DNA of 40,513 nucleotides from Pseudoluteimonas sp044226035 (lineage in GTDB: Bacteria; Pseudomonadota; Gammaproteobacteria; Xanthomonadales; Xanthomonadaceae): the NCBI GenBank assembly GCA_044226035.1, contig JBGAHT010000019.1:1-40513 (forward strand). The letters are read 5' to 3'. The notes below the pieces were generated by a model. It had not been told where the DNA came from and did not search any database. It worked only from the letters and a program-made list of their open reading frames with translations. A program made the position numbers and the translations under genes. Shown in pieces: positions 31,963 to 39,743 of this stretch (positions within the stretch are counted from its first letter, which is position 1; each line of letters opens with the position of its first letter).

Positions 31963-32892
31963 TCAGGACACGCATTCTATCGCCATCGTGGCCCAGGACA
32001 GGCCGACGCCGAACCCGCACAGCAGGATCCGCCCCGGGGGCGCCGCCAGCCGCGGTTCCAGCATCAGCGGCAGCGTCGAGGACACGGTGTTGCCCAGTTG
32101 CCCCGCTTCGAACGGCGCCTTGTCCGGGCGCAGCCCGAGCTTGCGGCCGAGGTTGTCGACGATGAACCTGCTGCCCTGGTGCAGCAGGACCAGGTCGATG
32201 TCGTCGAAGGACAGCCGTTCGCGCGCGAGGTAGGCCTGCACCTGCTCCGGCACCACGGTCATGCTGAACTTGAACACGTTGCTGCCCAGCATCGCGAGCG
32301 GCTTGCCGGGCGCGGGCACCGCGATCGAATGGCCCATGCTGCCGTCGGATCCGAAGATCGCGGGCCGGCAGCGGTACACCGGGTCCGGCGCGAGCCAGGT
32401 CACCGTCGCCGCGTCGCCGAACAGCAGCTCGGTGTCCCAGTCCTGCGGGTCGAGGATCTTCGAATACGGATCGGCGGTGAACAGCAGCCCGGAGCGCAGC
32501 CCGTTCGCCTGCATGAACGCGGTCGCCACCGCGAGCCCGTACACGTAGCCGGAACAGCCCAGCGAGATGTCGAAGCTGGCGGCGCCGGACGGCAGCCCGA
32601 GCTTGCCGTGGACCACGGCCGAGGTGTGCGGCAGGCCGTGCGCGTCGGGGTTCTGCGTGCACACGATCACGCAGTCCACCGACGCCGGGTCGAAACCGGG
32701 CCGCGATTCGAGCGCGCGGTACGCCTGCACGCACAGGTCGGAGGTTTCCATGCCCGGGTCGCGCCGCGACAGCGATTCGAAGCCGAGCTTGTCGCGGATG
32801 AACGCCTCGTCCTTGCCGACGGCGTCGCGCCGCTCGAGGTTGGAGACGCGCCGCGGCGGCACGTACGAGGCGATCGCGCGGATGCCGATCAT
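31963..32892 (-). CDS. 3-oxoacyl-ACP synthase III (FabH-like)
   Basis: The 309-aa thiolase-fold condensing enzyme has the catalytic triad C113 (LGCSGYVYGL), H238 (LLHQGSRF) and N268 (GQLGNTVSS). The usual HQAN around the histidine is HQGS, so acyl selectivity may differ from FabH. The ATG at 32892 overlaps the stop of the 185-aa gene as ATGA. Similar ketosynthases occur in the viosamine island of Pseudomonas syringae (VioS, from memory), where they make a 3-hydroxybutyryl group for an amino sugar. The role here is inferred as building the ACP-bound acyl group. Confidence 0.9.
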   Translation of the reverse strand: MIGIRAIASYVPPRRVSNLERRDAVGKDEAFIRDKLGFESLSRRDPGMETSDLCVQAYRALESRPGFDPASVDCVIVCTQNPDAHGLPHTSAVVHGKLGLPSGAASFDISLGCSGYVYGLAVATAFMQANGLRSGLLFTADPYSKILDPQDWDTELLFGDAATVTWLAPDPVYRCRPAIFGSDGSMGHSIAVPAPGKPLAMLGSNVFKFSMTVVPEQVQAYLARERLSFDDIDLVLLHQGSRFIVDNLGRKLGLRPDKAPFEAGQLGNTVSSTLPLMLEPRLAAPPGRILLCGFGVGLSWATMAIECVS

Positions 32893-33446
32893 CGCCATTC
32901 CCCGTAGTAGATCTGCCCGGCGTTGCCGCGCCCGTCGCGGATGTCGCCCTGGTAGAACGCGCCGAGCTTGCGCTTGAAGTCGATGCGCAGGGGCAGGCCC
33001 GGCAGCCGGTCGCATTTCATCCGCACGAACACGACCTTGACCCCGCCCCCGGCCGGGCCGGCGCGAAGCAGGGCCTTGAACCCGGCGATGATCGCCTCGA
33101 TCGTCGTGTAGCCCGCCAGGCCGGCCGGCACGCGCACGCCATCGGCATCGAACTCGAAGTTGCGCGCCAATCCGTCCTCGTCGTAGGGCGAGGTCGCGAC
33201 GATGGGTTCGCCGCGCGACACCAGGTACACCACGCCATCCGCGTCCGACCAGGTACCCACGATCGCCGACCGGTCCTGCGGCGCCTCGTCCTGGTAGCGG
33301 ATTTGCCGGTCGGTTCGATGCTCGAACCGGAAATCGAAGCCTTCCTCGGCCGCGCGCGGGCGCAAGCCGAGCAAATCGTCGATGACAGCCGCGCTGTGCA
33401 GGTAATCCCTGCCGCCGCGCAGCGTGAACTCGCGGTCAAGCTTCAT
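32889..33446 (-). CDS. Unknown 185-aa protein in the acyl operon
   Basis: I do not recognise this protein. It starts MKLDREFTLRGGRDYLHSAA and is mixed alpha/beta, without signal peptide or membrane spans. Notable stretches are EEGFDFRFEHRTDRQIRYQD, AGYTTIEAIIAGFKALLRA, VKVVFVRMKCDRLPGLPLRI and FYQGDIRDGRGNAGQIYYG. The gene overlaps both neighbours (11 bases with the N-acyltransferase, 4 with the ketosynthase), so it is certainly co-translated. A reductase, dehydratase or acyl-ACP-handling role is possible from position only. Confidence 0.75.
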   Translation of the reverse strand: MKLDREFTLRGGRDYLHSAAVIDDLLGLRPRAAEEGFDFRFEHRTDRQIRYQDEAPQDRSAIVGTWSDADGVVYLVSRGEPIVATSPYDEDGLARNFEFDADGVRVPAGLAGYTTIEAIIAGFKALLRAGPAGGGVKVVFVRMKCDRLPGLPLRIDFKRKLGAFYQGDIRDGRGNAGQIYYGEWR

Positions 33447-34368
33447 CGCGCAGCTCCTTGAGGTAGCGCTTCATGTTGCCGGCGTGGCCGCGCGCGAAAT
33501 TGCCCGACACGTCGCCGCCGTCGGGCACGTCGCGGATCACAACCGCGCCGATGCGCACGTCCGCCCCGTCGCCGACGCGCACCATGTTCGAGATCGTGGC
33601 CGATGCGCCGATCCACGCGCGCGCGCCGATCCGGGCGCGGCCGGCGACGACCACGTTGCTGGAAATCGTGGCGCCCGCGCCGACTTCGGCATCGTGGCCG
33701 ATGTTGCACAGCACGCCGACGTGCGCGTCGCGCCCGATGCGGGTGGCCTCGCCGCGGATCGCGGAACGGACGACGACCGCCCCGGCGTGGATGAACGCAT
33801 CGTCGCCCACGTCCACGCCGCCGAAGTGCGGCATGTGCAGGCGCCTGCCCGCCACGACCTTCGCGTACAGGCCATCGCAACCGAGGATCGCGCCGGCCTC
33901 GATGCGCACGCCGGCGCCGATCGACACCGGGCCATCGACGACCACGCGCGGGCCGATGCTGCTGCCGGCACCGACGCGCACTTCGCCGCGCAGCACCGCC
34001 GACGGGTCGACCGACGCGGAAGGATCGATCTCGGCCGCCGCGCCGGATCGCGGGAATCGTTGCGCGGCGTGCAGGTGGTGGTAGAGCTCGTCGGGGTGTT
34101 CAGCCACGATCATCGCGCGGCCGCGCGCATCGGCGCCCGCGAGCGAGGCCGGCACGACCACGGCCGCCACCGACGGGTTGTCGAGCGCCATGGCAAGGTA
34201 GCGCCGGTCCGCGGCGAGGCAGACCACGCCTTCCTGTCGCGTCCAGGCGAAACCGGTCTGCCGCGCCCGCGCAAGGGCCTGCCGCATCCCCGCATCGGGC
34301 TCGCGGATGCCGAACGCATCCTTCGCCGCGGCCAGCTCCTCCGCCAGGCCGCCATCCCACGCCGTCAT
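33436..34368 (-). CDS. LpxD-like left-handed beta-helix N-acyltransferase
   Basis: The 310-aa protein has an N-terminal region of about 105 residues resembling the LpxD sugar-nucleotide domain (YLAMALDNPSVAAVVVPASL, HPDELYHHLHAAQRF). Hexapeptide repeats follow from about 110 to 285 (IDPSASVDPSAVLRGEVRVG to VRIGAVVIRDV). H225 in CNIGHDAEVG is at the catalytic histidine position of LpxD. LpxD moves an acyl group from ACP to an amino sugar. The adjacent dedicated ACP and ketosynthase imply an ACP donor here too. Position suggests the substrate is a nucleotide amino sugar such as dTDP-Fuc4N, not lipid A. First gene of the leftward operon. Confidence 0.8.
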   Translation of the reverse strand: MTAWDGGLAEELAAAKDAFGIREPDAGMRQALARARQTGFAWTRQEGVVCLAADRRYLAMALDNPSVAAVVVPASLAGADARGRAMIVAEHPDELYHHLHAAQRFPRSGAAAEIDPSASVDPSAVLRGEVRVGAGSSIGPRVVVDGPVSIGAGVRIEAGAILGCDGLYAKVVAGRRLHMPHFGGVDVGDDAFIHAGAVVVRSAIRGEATRIGRDAHVGVLCNIGHDAEVGAGATISSNVVVAGRARIGARAWIGASATISNMVRVGDGADVRIGAVVIRDVPDGGDVSGNFARGHAGNMKRYLKELRDEA

Positions 34369-34422
34369 GGTGTTCCCTGCATTGCCGTGTTCTTTTCAAG
34401 TGTGGCACAGGCCGCCACGGGC

Positions 34423-34428
34423 TAGAAT
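34423..34428 (+). promoter_or_regulatory. Candidate -10 box of the GT2 operon
   Basis: TAGAAT lies 61 bases before the GT2 start in the 120-base gap between divergent operons. It is preceded by an AT-rich stretch (TTCTTTTCAAG) but no good -35 hexamer at 16-18 bases. Confidence 0.35.
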
Positions 34429-34488
34429 TACGCGGGATTCCGAACGCCCGGCGCCGGGATCCCCCACGCAACCGGCACAGGGAACAGC

Positions 34489-35472
34489 ATGCAGGCGCAG
34501 CCAGGCGAACCGCATCCGCCATCCGCAGCGGCCAGGACGACGGATCCGCTCGTGAGCGTGGTGGTGCCGGTCTACCGGTCCGGGCAGCAACTGAACGCGC
34601 TGTACGCGCGGCTGCGCCCGGTGCTCGACGCGATCGATCCCGCGTGGGAACTGATCCTCGTGGACGACGCCAGCGGCGACGGGACCTTCGACGTGATGCG
34701 CGCGTTGCGCGAGGCGGACCCGCGCGTGCGCCTGATCCGCTTCGCGCGCAACGCCGGGCAGCAGAACGCGACGCTGTGCGGATTGACCCGCGCCCGCGGC
34801 CAGTTCGTGTTCACCCTCGACGACGACCTGCAGAACCCGCCGGAGGAAATCCCGCGCTTCATCGAACGCCTGCGCGCGGGCGACGACCTGGTCATCGGCC
34901 GCATCGAGGGCGAGAAGCAGCACCAGGGCTACCGCAATCTCGGCAGCCGCCTTGTGCAGGCCCTGTCAGCGCGCATCGTGGGCAAGCCCCGGCACATCTC
35001 GCTTTCGAGCTACCGCGGCATGAGCCGGCGCGCGGTGGACGGCATCGCGGCCTATGCCGGCGCGCACGTCTACCTGCCCGCGTTGATGTTCAGCGCCGTG
35101 CCGGTCGACCGGATCAGCAACATCCCGGTGCCGCACCACCCGCGCAACGCGGGCCGAAGCACCTACACCACGCGCAAGCTGCTCAAGCTCGCCTCGAACC
35201 TGCTGATCAACTACTCCAACCTGCCCTTGCGCGCGGTGACGCTGTGGGGCTTCTTCGTCAGCATCGCCAGTGTCGCCTATGCGGCATGGATCGCGATCCG
35301 CGTGTTCCTGCACGGATCGCCGATCACCGGCTGGCCGACGGTCGTGGTGCTGGTGGCGTTCCTGAGCGGCAACATCATGCTCAGCCTCGGCGTCCTGGGC
35401 GAATACATCGGCCGGCTCGTGCAGGAGAATTCGCGGCTCGCGCAATTCCCGGTGTACGAGGAACTCGGGTGA
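34489..35472 (+). CDS. GT2 glycosyltransferase, ArnC/GtrB/DPM1-like
   Basis: The 327-aa protein has a GT-A catalytic domain (LVSVVVPVYRSGQQL, VDDASGDGT, DXD-type TLDDDLQNPPEE at about 110-120) followed by two C-terminal membrane spans (about 245-267 and 277-300). The LGEYIGRLVQE segment of polyprenyl-phosphate glycosyltransferases is present. By family it transfers a sugar from a nucleotide to undecaprenyl phosphate on the cytoplasmic face. It heads a rightward operon with two EamA-like small proteins and the aminotransferase. GTG start of the next gene overlaps its stop. Confidence 0.9.
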   Translation: MQAQPGEPHPPSAAARTTDPLVSVVVPVYRSGQQLNALYARLRPVLDAIDPAWELILVDDASGDGTFDVMRALREADPRVRLIRFARNAGQQNATLCGLTRARGQFVFTLDDDLQNPPEEIPRFIERLRAGDDLVIGRIEGEKQHQGYRNLGSRLVQALSARIVGKPRHISLSSYRGMSRRAVDGIAAYAGAHVYLPALMFSAVPVDRISNIPVPHHPRNAGRSTYTTRKLLKLASNLLINYSNLPLRAVTLWGFFVSIASVAYAAWIAIRVFLHGSPITGWPTVVVLVAFLSGNIMLSLGVLGEYIGRLVQENSRLAQFPVYEELG

Positions 35473-35867
35473 ACGGATCCGCCGGCCCCGGCGAACCGGG
35501 CAAGCACCGCGCAACCGCCCTGCTCGTGGCCTTCGTCGCCGGCAACGTCTCGCTGCAGCTGCTCGCGGCGAAGCTGGTCAAGGACGCCTCCACGCTGCCG
35601 CCTTCGCGCCCGTTCGCGCTGGCGGCGCTGCTGGGCATCGTGCTCGCGCTGGCCGCGGCCCGGTTCCTGGTGTGGGGCGAAATGCACAAGCGCTATCCGC
35701 TCAGCCTCGCCTACCCGGCGAACGCGCTGTTCTTCCCGCTGGTGATGGCGCTGGCCTGGTTCTACGGGGAAACCGTGACGAAGGCGAACATCGCGGGCGC
35801 GGCGCTGGTCACCTTCGGCGTCGTGCTGTGCCTGCTCGGCAATCCGGACGAGGCGCCCGACCCGTGA
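35469..35867 (+). CDS. Small EamA/SMR-like membrane protein (ArnE/ArnF type), first of a pair
   Basis: A 132-aa protein with about four membrane segments (ALLVAFVAGNVSLQLLAAKL, PFALAALLGIVLALAAARF, SLAYPANALFFPLVMALAWF, AGAALVTFGVVLCLLG). The GTG start at 35469 overlaps the GT2 stop. The size, paired arrangement and position after an ArnC-like glycosyltransferase recall ArnE/ArnF, the heterodimer proposed to flip undecaprenyl-phosphate aminoarabinose. The EMHKRYPLSLAYP segment resembles the conserved half of these proteins. Function is inferred from context. Confidence 0.75.
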   Translation: MNGSAGPGEPGKHRATALLVAFVAGNVSLQLLAAKLVKDASTLPPSRPFALAALLGIVLALAAARFLVWGEMHKRYPLSLAYPANALFFPLVMALAWFYGETVTKANIAGAALVTFGVVLCLLGNPDEAPDP

Positions 35868-36175
35868 CCGCCTGGATCGCGTTGGCGGCGTCGCTGCTGT
35901 GCACGATCGGCGCGCAGCTGTACTTCAAGGCCTATCACCTGCAGCACCGTCGCGCGCTGCTGTGGATGGCGCTCGCGCTGTTCACCGCCGCGGTGCCATG
36001 CACCATGTTCGCCGTGCGCGACCTCGGCGTCGCCCGCGTCTACGTCGCGGCGGCCCTGACCTATGTCGCCGCACCGCTGCTCGCGATCCGCCTGTTCGGC
36101 GAACGCTTCGGCCGCCTGCAGGTCGCCGGGCTGGCGTTCATCGTCGCGGGCGTGGTCGTCTACAACCTGGCCTGA
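35864..36175 (+). CDS. Small EamA/SMR-like membrane protein, second of a pair
   Basis: A 103-aa protein with four hydrophobic segments (WIALAASLLCTIGAQLYF, LLWMALALFTAAVPCTMFAV, RVYVAAALTYVAAPLLAIRL, VAGLAFIVAGVVVYNLA). The GTG start at 35864 overlaps the previous stop by four bases. It is the partner of the 132-aa protein, like ArnE with ArnF. The FGERFGRLQVAGLAFI segment is typical of the last EamA half. Probably forms a heterodimeric lipid-linked sugar flippase. Confidence 0.72.
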   Translation: MTAWIALAASLLCTIGAQLYFKAYHLQHRRALLWMALALFTAAVPCTMFAVRDLGVARVYVAAALTYVAAPLLAIRLFGERFGRLQVAGLAFIVAGVVVYNLA

Positions 36176-36411
36176 TCCCCGGCAAGCGCGAAGAGCGCCG
36201 CGGGAAACGATCCGCGCAGCGAGGCGCTCCGTCGCGCGGATCCGGGTCGGTTCGCGTGTAGTACCATTCCGGGCCGCTACCCGCGCCCGCGCGACTCATG
36301 CGGATGCTGCCCGCGCGGATGGCCGTCGAACACGGCGATGCCAGCCGCGCGCCACTCGGACACGGCCCCATGCGGCACGCCCGACGATCGTTCGACCACT
36401 CCGACACGACG

Positions 36412-37551
36412 ATGATGAAGATTCCTTTCAACCGCCCCTTCATGACCGGAAACGAGCAGGCCCGCATCGCGCAGGCGCACGCGCTCGGCCACCTGTCGGG
36501 CGACGGCAAGTTCACCAGGGAATGCCATGCCTGGCTCGAGGCGCGGACCGGCGCCGCCAAGGCGCTGCTGACCCATTCGTGCACGGCCGCGCTGGAAATG
36601 GCCGCGCTGTTGCTCGACCTGAAGCCCGGCGACGAAGTGATCATGCCGTCGTTCACCTTCGTCTCGACCGCGAACGCATTCGTGCTGCGCGGCGCGGTCC
36701 CGGTGTTCGTCGACATCCGCCCCGACACGCTCAACCTCGACGAATCGCTGGTCGAGGCCGCGATCACGCCCAGGACCCGGGCGATCTGCGTGGTGCACTA
36801 CGCCGGCGTGTCCTGCGAGATGGACGAGATCCTCGCCATCGCGCAACGCCACGGGCTGGCCGTGGTCGAGGACGCGGCGCAAGGCATCATGTCGACCTAC
36901 AAGGGCCGCGAGCTCGGCGCCATCGGCGCGCTCGGCGCGCTGAGTTTCCACGAGACCAAGAACATCATCTCCGGCGAGGGCGGCGCGCTGCTGGTCAACG
37001 ACCCCGCGCTGGTCGAGCGCGCGGAAATCATCCGCGAGAAGGGCACCAACCGCAGCAAGTTCTTCCGCGGCCAGGTCGACAAGTACACCTGGGTCGAAGT
37101 GGGCTCGTCCTACCTGCCCAGCGAGATCCTCGCGGCGTTCCTCGCGGCGCAGCTGGAGCAAGCGGATTCGATCACTTCCCGGCGCCTCGCGCTGTGGGAC
37201 CGCTACCACGCGTGGGCCTCCGCGCACGAGGCCGGCGGCAGGCTGCGCCGACCGGTCGTGCCGGACCATTGCACCCACAACGCGCACATGTACTACCTGT
37301 TGCTGCACGACCTCGACGACCGTAGCCGGTTCATCGCCCGCTTGAAGGAGAACGGGATCGGCGCGGTGTTCCATTACATCCCGCTGCATTCCTCGCCGGC
37401 GGGCCTTCGCCACGGGCGCGCGGCGGGCGCATTGCCGGTGACGGATTCTGTGAGCGACCGGCTGGTGCGCATGCCTCTGTGGGTCGGCATCGAGGACCAC
37501 CTCGACGACGTGCTCGAAGCGGCGGACGCCGCGCTCGGGCAGGCGGGCTAG
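36412..37551 (+). CDS. wecE: dTDP-4-amino-4,6-dideoxygalactose transaminase (WecE/RffA-like)
   Basis: The 379-aa PLP aminotransferase turns dTDP-4-keto-6-deoxyglucose into dTDP-Fuc4N. Similarity to E. coli WecE is very close from memory: LLTHSCTAALEMAALLLDLK, GDEVIMPSFTFVSTANAFVL, EIIREKGTNRSKFFRGQVDK and GAVFHYIPLHSSPAG all match it nearly word for word. The PLP lysine is K183 in SFHETKNI. I use the first of two adjacent ATG codons (36412 and 36415). It is the last gene of the GT2 operon after a gap of 236 bases. Its stop interlocks with the converging gene's stop through CTAG. Confidence 0.93.
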   Translation: MMKIPFNRPFMTGNEQARIAQAHALGHLSGDGKFTRECHAWLEARTGAAKALLTHSCTAALEMAALLLDLKPGDEVIMPSFTFVSTANAFVLRGAVPVFVDIRPDTLNLDESLVEAAITPRTRAICVVHYAGVSCEMDEILAIAQRHGLAVVEDAAQGIMSTYKGRELGAIGALGALSFHETKNIISGEGGALLVNDPALVERAEIIREKGTNRSKFFRGQVDKYTWVEVGSSYLPSEILAAFLAAQLEQADSITSRRLALWDRYHAWASAHEAGGRLRRPVVPDHCTHNAHMYYLLLHDLDDRSRFIARLKENGIGAVFHYIPLHSSPAGLRHGRAAGALPVTDSVSDRLVRMPLWVGIEDHLDDVLEAADAALGQAG

Positions 37552-39050
37552 CGCGGTTTCCGGGGATAGAGCCGGTAGCGCGACTGGAAGGACGCCGAAA
37601 ACACGTTGAGCTTGTTGTCCTTCAGGAACCGCGCCAGCTCGGCGCGCCGTTCCGGCGGATACCGGCAGATGATCAGCGCCGGGGCGCATTTCTCCGGCAC
37701 GCGCTCCGGGTGCGCGGCGAGCTCGCCGATCTGCAATGCCAACCGCCTCTGGAAATCGCTGCTGCTGCGGGCGCCGCCCCACGTCGCCACGCTCAGGCAG
37801 CATTGCAGCGCGATGAGTCCCGCGGCGCAGGCGGTGGCGACCATTCGCCCCGCGCCGCGCGAGCGCGCGCCGCCAGCGGTGGCCGACATGGCATCGATCG
37901 CCATGAGCAGCAAGGCGACGACGCCGAGCTGGTAGAGGAACACGTATCGCGGCTGCCAGAAATAATCGGCGCCGAACAGGCTCGCCCTGCCGACGAGGAT
38001 CCCCGCGATCGCACCATAGAGGTAGAGCATCAACGCCATCGCCGCGTATCCCGCGCGGCCCGTCGGCCGGGACCAGGCGCGCCACCAGAACCAGGCGTGC
38101 GCGAACAGCATCGCGGCGAAAATCAGCCACTCCGCGCCCGTCGCCCCGGAACCGAACAACCACGCGAGCTTCGACTTCTGCGCGATGGCGGCGACCAGGG
38201 GTGCGCGCAGGCCGACGAGCAGGCCCGGCAACCCTTCGGAGAGCGCATGCAGGATGTTCCCGGCGCTGAACTGGTCCGCCATCGGATACGCCGCGACCGC
38301 CCCGCGCGTGATCGCGAAACGGAACGCCCGGTACACGACATAGGCGGCGGCGACCGGAAGCGCCACCTGGCCCAGGGCAGGAGCCATGGACGCAGGGCGC
38401 GCGTCCTGCCCGCGCCGATTCCACAGGATCGTCGCCAGCACGATCGCGATGCTGGCCAGCAGCCCCGTGTCGTCGGTGACCACGTCCATCGCAAACGCGG
38501 CGCCGAACGCGATCCACGCAGTCCGATGCGTCCGATCGACATTGGCCTTCCACGCCGCCAGCAGGCAGGCGAGCACGAAGAAATGGCCGCTGAAGCCCAT
38601 GGTGAGCAGTGGCCAGGTGTAGATCGTTCCCGCGTTCAGCGAGAGATAAACCGCGGCCAGCGCCACGAAAGCGAGCCGGAACCAGGCGCGCCCGCGCAGG
38701 TCGCGGTCGACCGGCGCCGCGATCCTCCAGAACAAGGCGATGTTCGCGAACGCGAACAGCACCCCCACGAATGCCTGGATGCTGTAATCGAGATCGAACC
38801 ACTTGTAGTGGAAGTAGAGGATGGCCCGCCGCAGCGGTTGCGCGTGATCGAGGGCGAACCGCTTGACGAAGAAATCCGACAGCGCCAACCCGGAACCGGC
38901 CGCCTTGCGCACGAATCCGTCGAGGTAGGTCCATTCGTCCGACATGATCAGCGGGTTGGCCAGGCGGGCGGCGTAGGCCAGCACGTTCGCGCCGGCCAGG
39001 ACCAAGGCGGCGGGAAACACGGCTTTTCCCCAATCCCCGCGAATTTCCAT
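37548..39050 (-). CDS. Multi-spanning membrane protein, GT-C-like glycosyltransferase
   Basis: The 500-aa protein has about ten to twelve hydrophobic segments and an acidic first loop (NPLIMSDEWTYLDGFVRKAA), as in GT-C lipid-carrier-dependent glycosyltransferases. A soluble C-terminal tail of some 80 residues follows (ALIICRYPPERRAELARFLK). No confident family name. It converges with wecE, and its position beside GT2/EamA genes makes it a candidate for adding the flipped sugar to a surface glycan. I start at M 39050 (MEIRGDWGKAVFP); the longer frame upstream is low-complexity and overlaps the next lipoprotein gene on the other strand. Confidence 0.7.
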   Translation of the reverse strand: MEIRGDWGKAVFPAALVLAGANVLAYAARLANPLIMSDEWTYLDGFVRKAAGSGLALSDFFVKRFALDHAQPLRRAILYFHYKWFDLDYSIQAFVGVLFAFANIALFWRIAAPVDRDLRGRAWFRLAFVALAAVYLSLNAGTIYTWPLLTMGFSGHFFVLACLLAAWKANVDRTHRTAWIAFGAAFAMDVVTDDTGLLASIAIVLATILWNRRGQDARPASMAPALGQVALPVAAAYVVYRAFRFAITRGAVAAYPMADQFSAGNILHALSEGLPGLLVGLRAPLVAAIAQKSKLAWLFGSGATGAEWLIFAAMLFAHAWFWWRAWSRPTGRAGYAAMALMLYLYGAIAGILVGRASLFGADYFWQPRYVFLYQLGVVALLLMAIDAMSATAGGARSRGAGRMVATACAAGLIALQCCLSVATWGGARSSSDFQRRLALQIGELAAHPERVPEKCAPALIICRYPPERRAELARFLKDNKLNVFSASFQSRYRLYPRKPR

Positions 39051-39093
39051 GCCGAGCCCCCCGGATCCGCCGCGTCGGCGGCGCCATCGCGCA

Positions 39094-39102
39094 TGGTAAG
39101 AT
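39094..39102 (+). promoter_or_regulatory. Candidate extended -10 of the lipoprotein gene at 39135
   Basis: TGGTAAGAT fits a TG-n-TAAGAT extended -10 element, 33 bases before the GTG start, in the gap divergent from the GT-C-like gene. Confidence 0.35.
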
Positions 39103-39134
39103 TTAAAGGCCTTCCATGCCCGGACGTAGACATC

Positions 39135-39590
39135 GTGAAATTTCGTTTCGCCCTGATTTCCTGCCTCGGCTTCGCACTCGCGGCATGCGGGCAGCACGGC
39201 GCCCCCGCGAACGCCTCGCAGGATGCCAAGGAAGCGTCGTCGCAGCCGCAAGCCGCGGCGCAGGCGCCCAAGAAGCATCGGCTGACGGCGGAGGACATCG
39301 CCCAGATCAAGGCGAGCGGCAAGACCGGGATCTGGTCCGACACGACGGAAATCTGCGGCAAGGGCGCCTCGCGCGTGACCCTGACCTGGAACGCCACCGG
39401 CCAGGCCGACAAGGTCGTGGTGATGATGGTCAACCGCAAGGGCAACCAGCGCATGTTCGGCGGCGGCGCGAGCATCGGCCAGAAGCAGACCGGGAAGTGG
39501 GTGTATCCCGGCATGAGCTTCAAGCTGCTCAATGCCGCGGACCGCACGGAACTCGGGTCGGTCGCCTTCACCGGGAAGCAATGCGGCTGA
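39135..39590 (+). CDS. Small lipoprotein, paralogue of the one at 26156
   Basis: A 151-aa protein with a lipobox (FALAACGQ, Cys18), a short alanine/glutamine-rich linker and a C-terminal domain matching the 26156 lipoprotein along its length. The shared pattern runs TLTWNATG..., VNRKGNQRM, QKQTGKWVYPGMSFKLLNAA, TELGSVAF, TGKQC. The start is GTG at 39135 because the signal peptide begins there (MKFRFALISCLG). Unlike the shorter paralogue it has an added helical stretch ending KTGIWSDTTEICGKGASR. No known function; it is outer-membrane or surface placed by its lipobox. Confidence 0.75.
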   Translation: MKFRFALISCLGFALAACGQHGAPANASQDAKEASSQPQAAAQAPKKHRLTAEDIAQIKASGKTGIWSDTTEICGKGASRVTLTWNATGQADKVVVMMVNRKGNQRMFGGGASIGQKQTGKWVYPGMSFKLLNAADRTELGSVAFTGKQCG

Positions 39591-39633
39591 TCCGGGCGGC
39601 ACGACCGGAACGCCCGACCCCGCGTCGCTGAAA

Positions 39634-39652
39634 CGCTCCCGCACCGGGAGCG
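39634..39652 (+). terminator. Hairpin after the lipoprotein gene
   Basis: CGCTCCC-GCACC-GGGAGCG forms a 7-bp stem 43 bases after the stop. A second inverted pair GCGATGCC/GGCATCGC follows at about 39667-39698. Neither is followed by a T run. Confidence 0.35.
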
Positions 39653-39743
39653 CCCCTGCGCCAGCGGCGATGCCGCCGCGACGGATGCGGGCATCGCGGC
39701 GTTTCCCCGCCCGATCCCGACCCCGTGGAATAATCGCACGCGC

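Noticed and set aside
33436..34368. Housekeeping LpxD of lipid A synthesis
   Set aside because: There is no lpxA/fabZ/bamA neighbourhood, the N-terminal domain is only weakly alike, and it lies in an operon with a dedicated ACP and ketosynthase.
36277..39087. 936-codon antisense frame across wecE and the membrane protein
   Set aside because: It is out of frame with both real genes, and the protein is arginine/alanine-rich low complexity.
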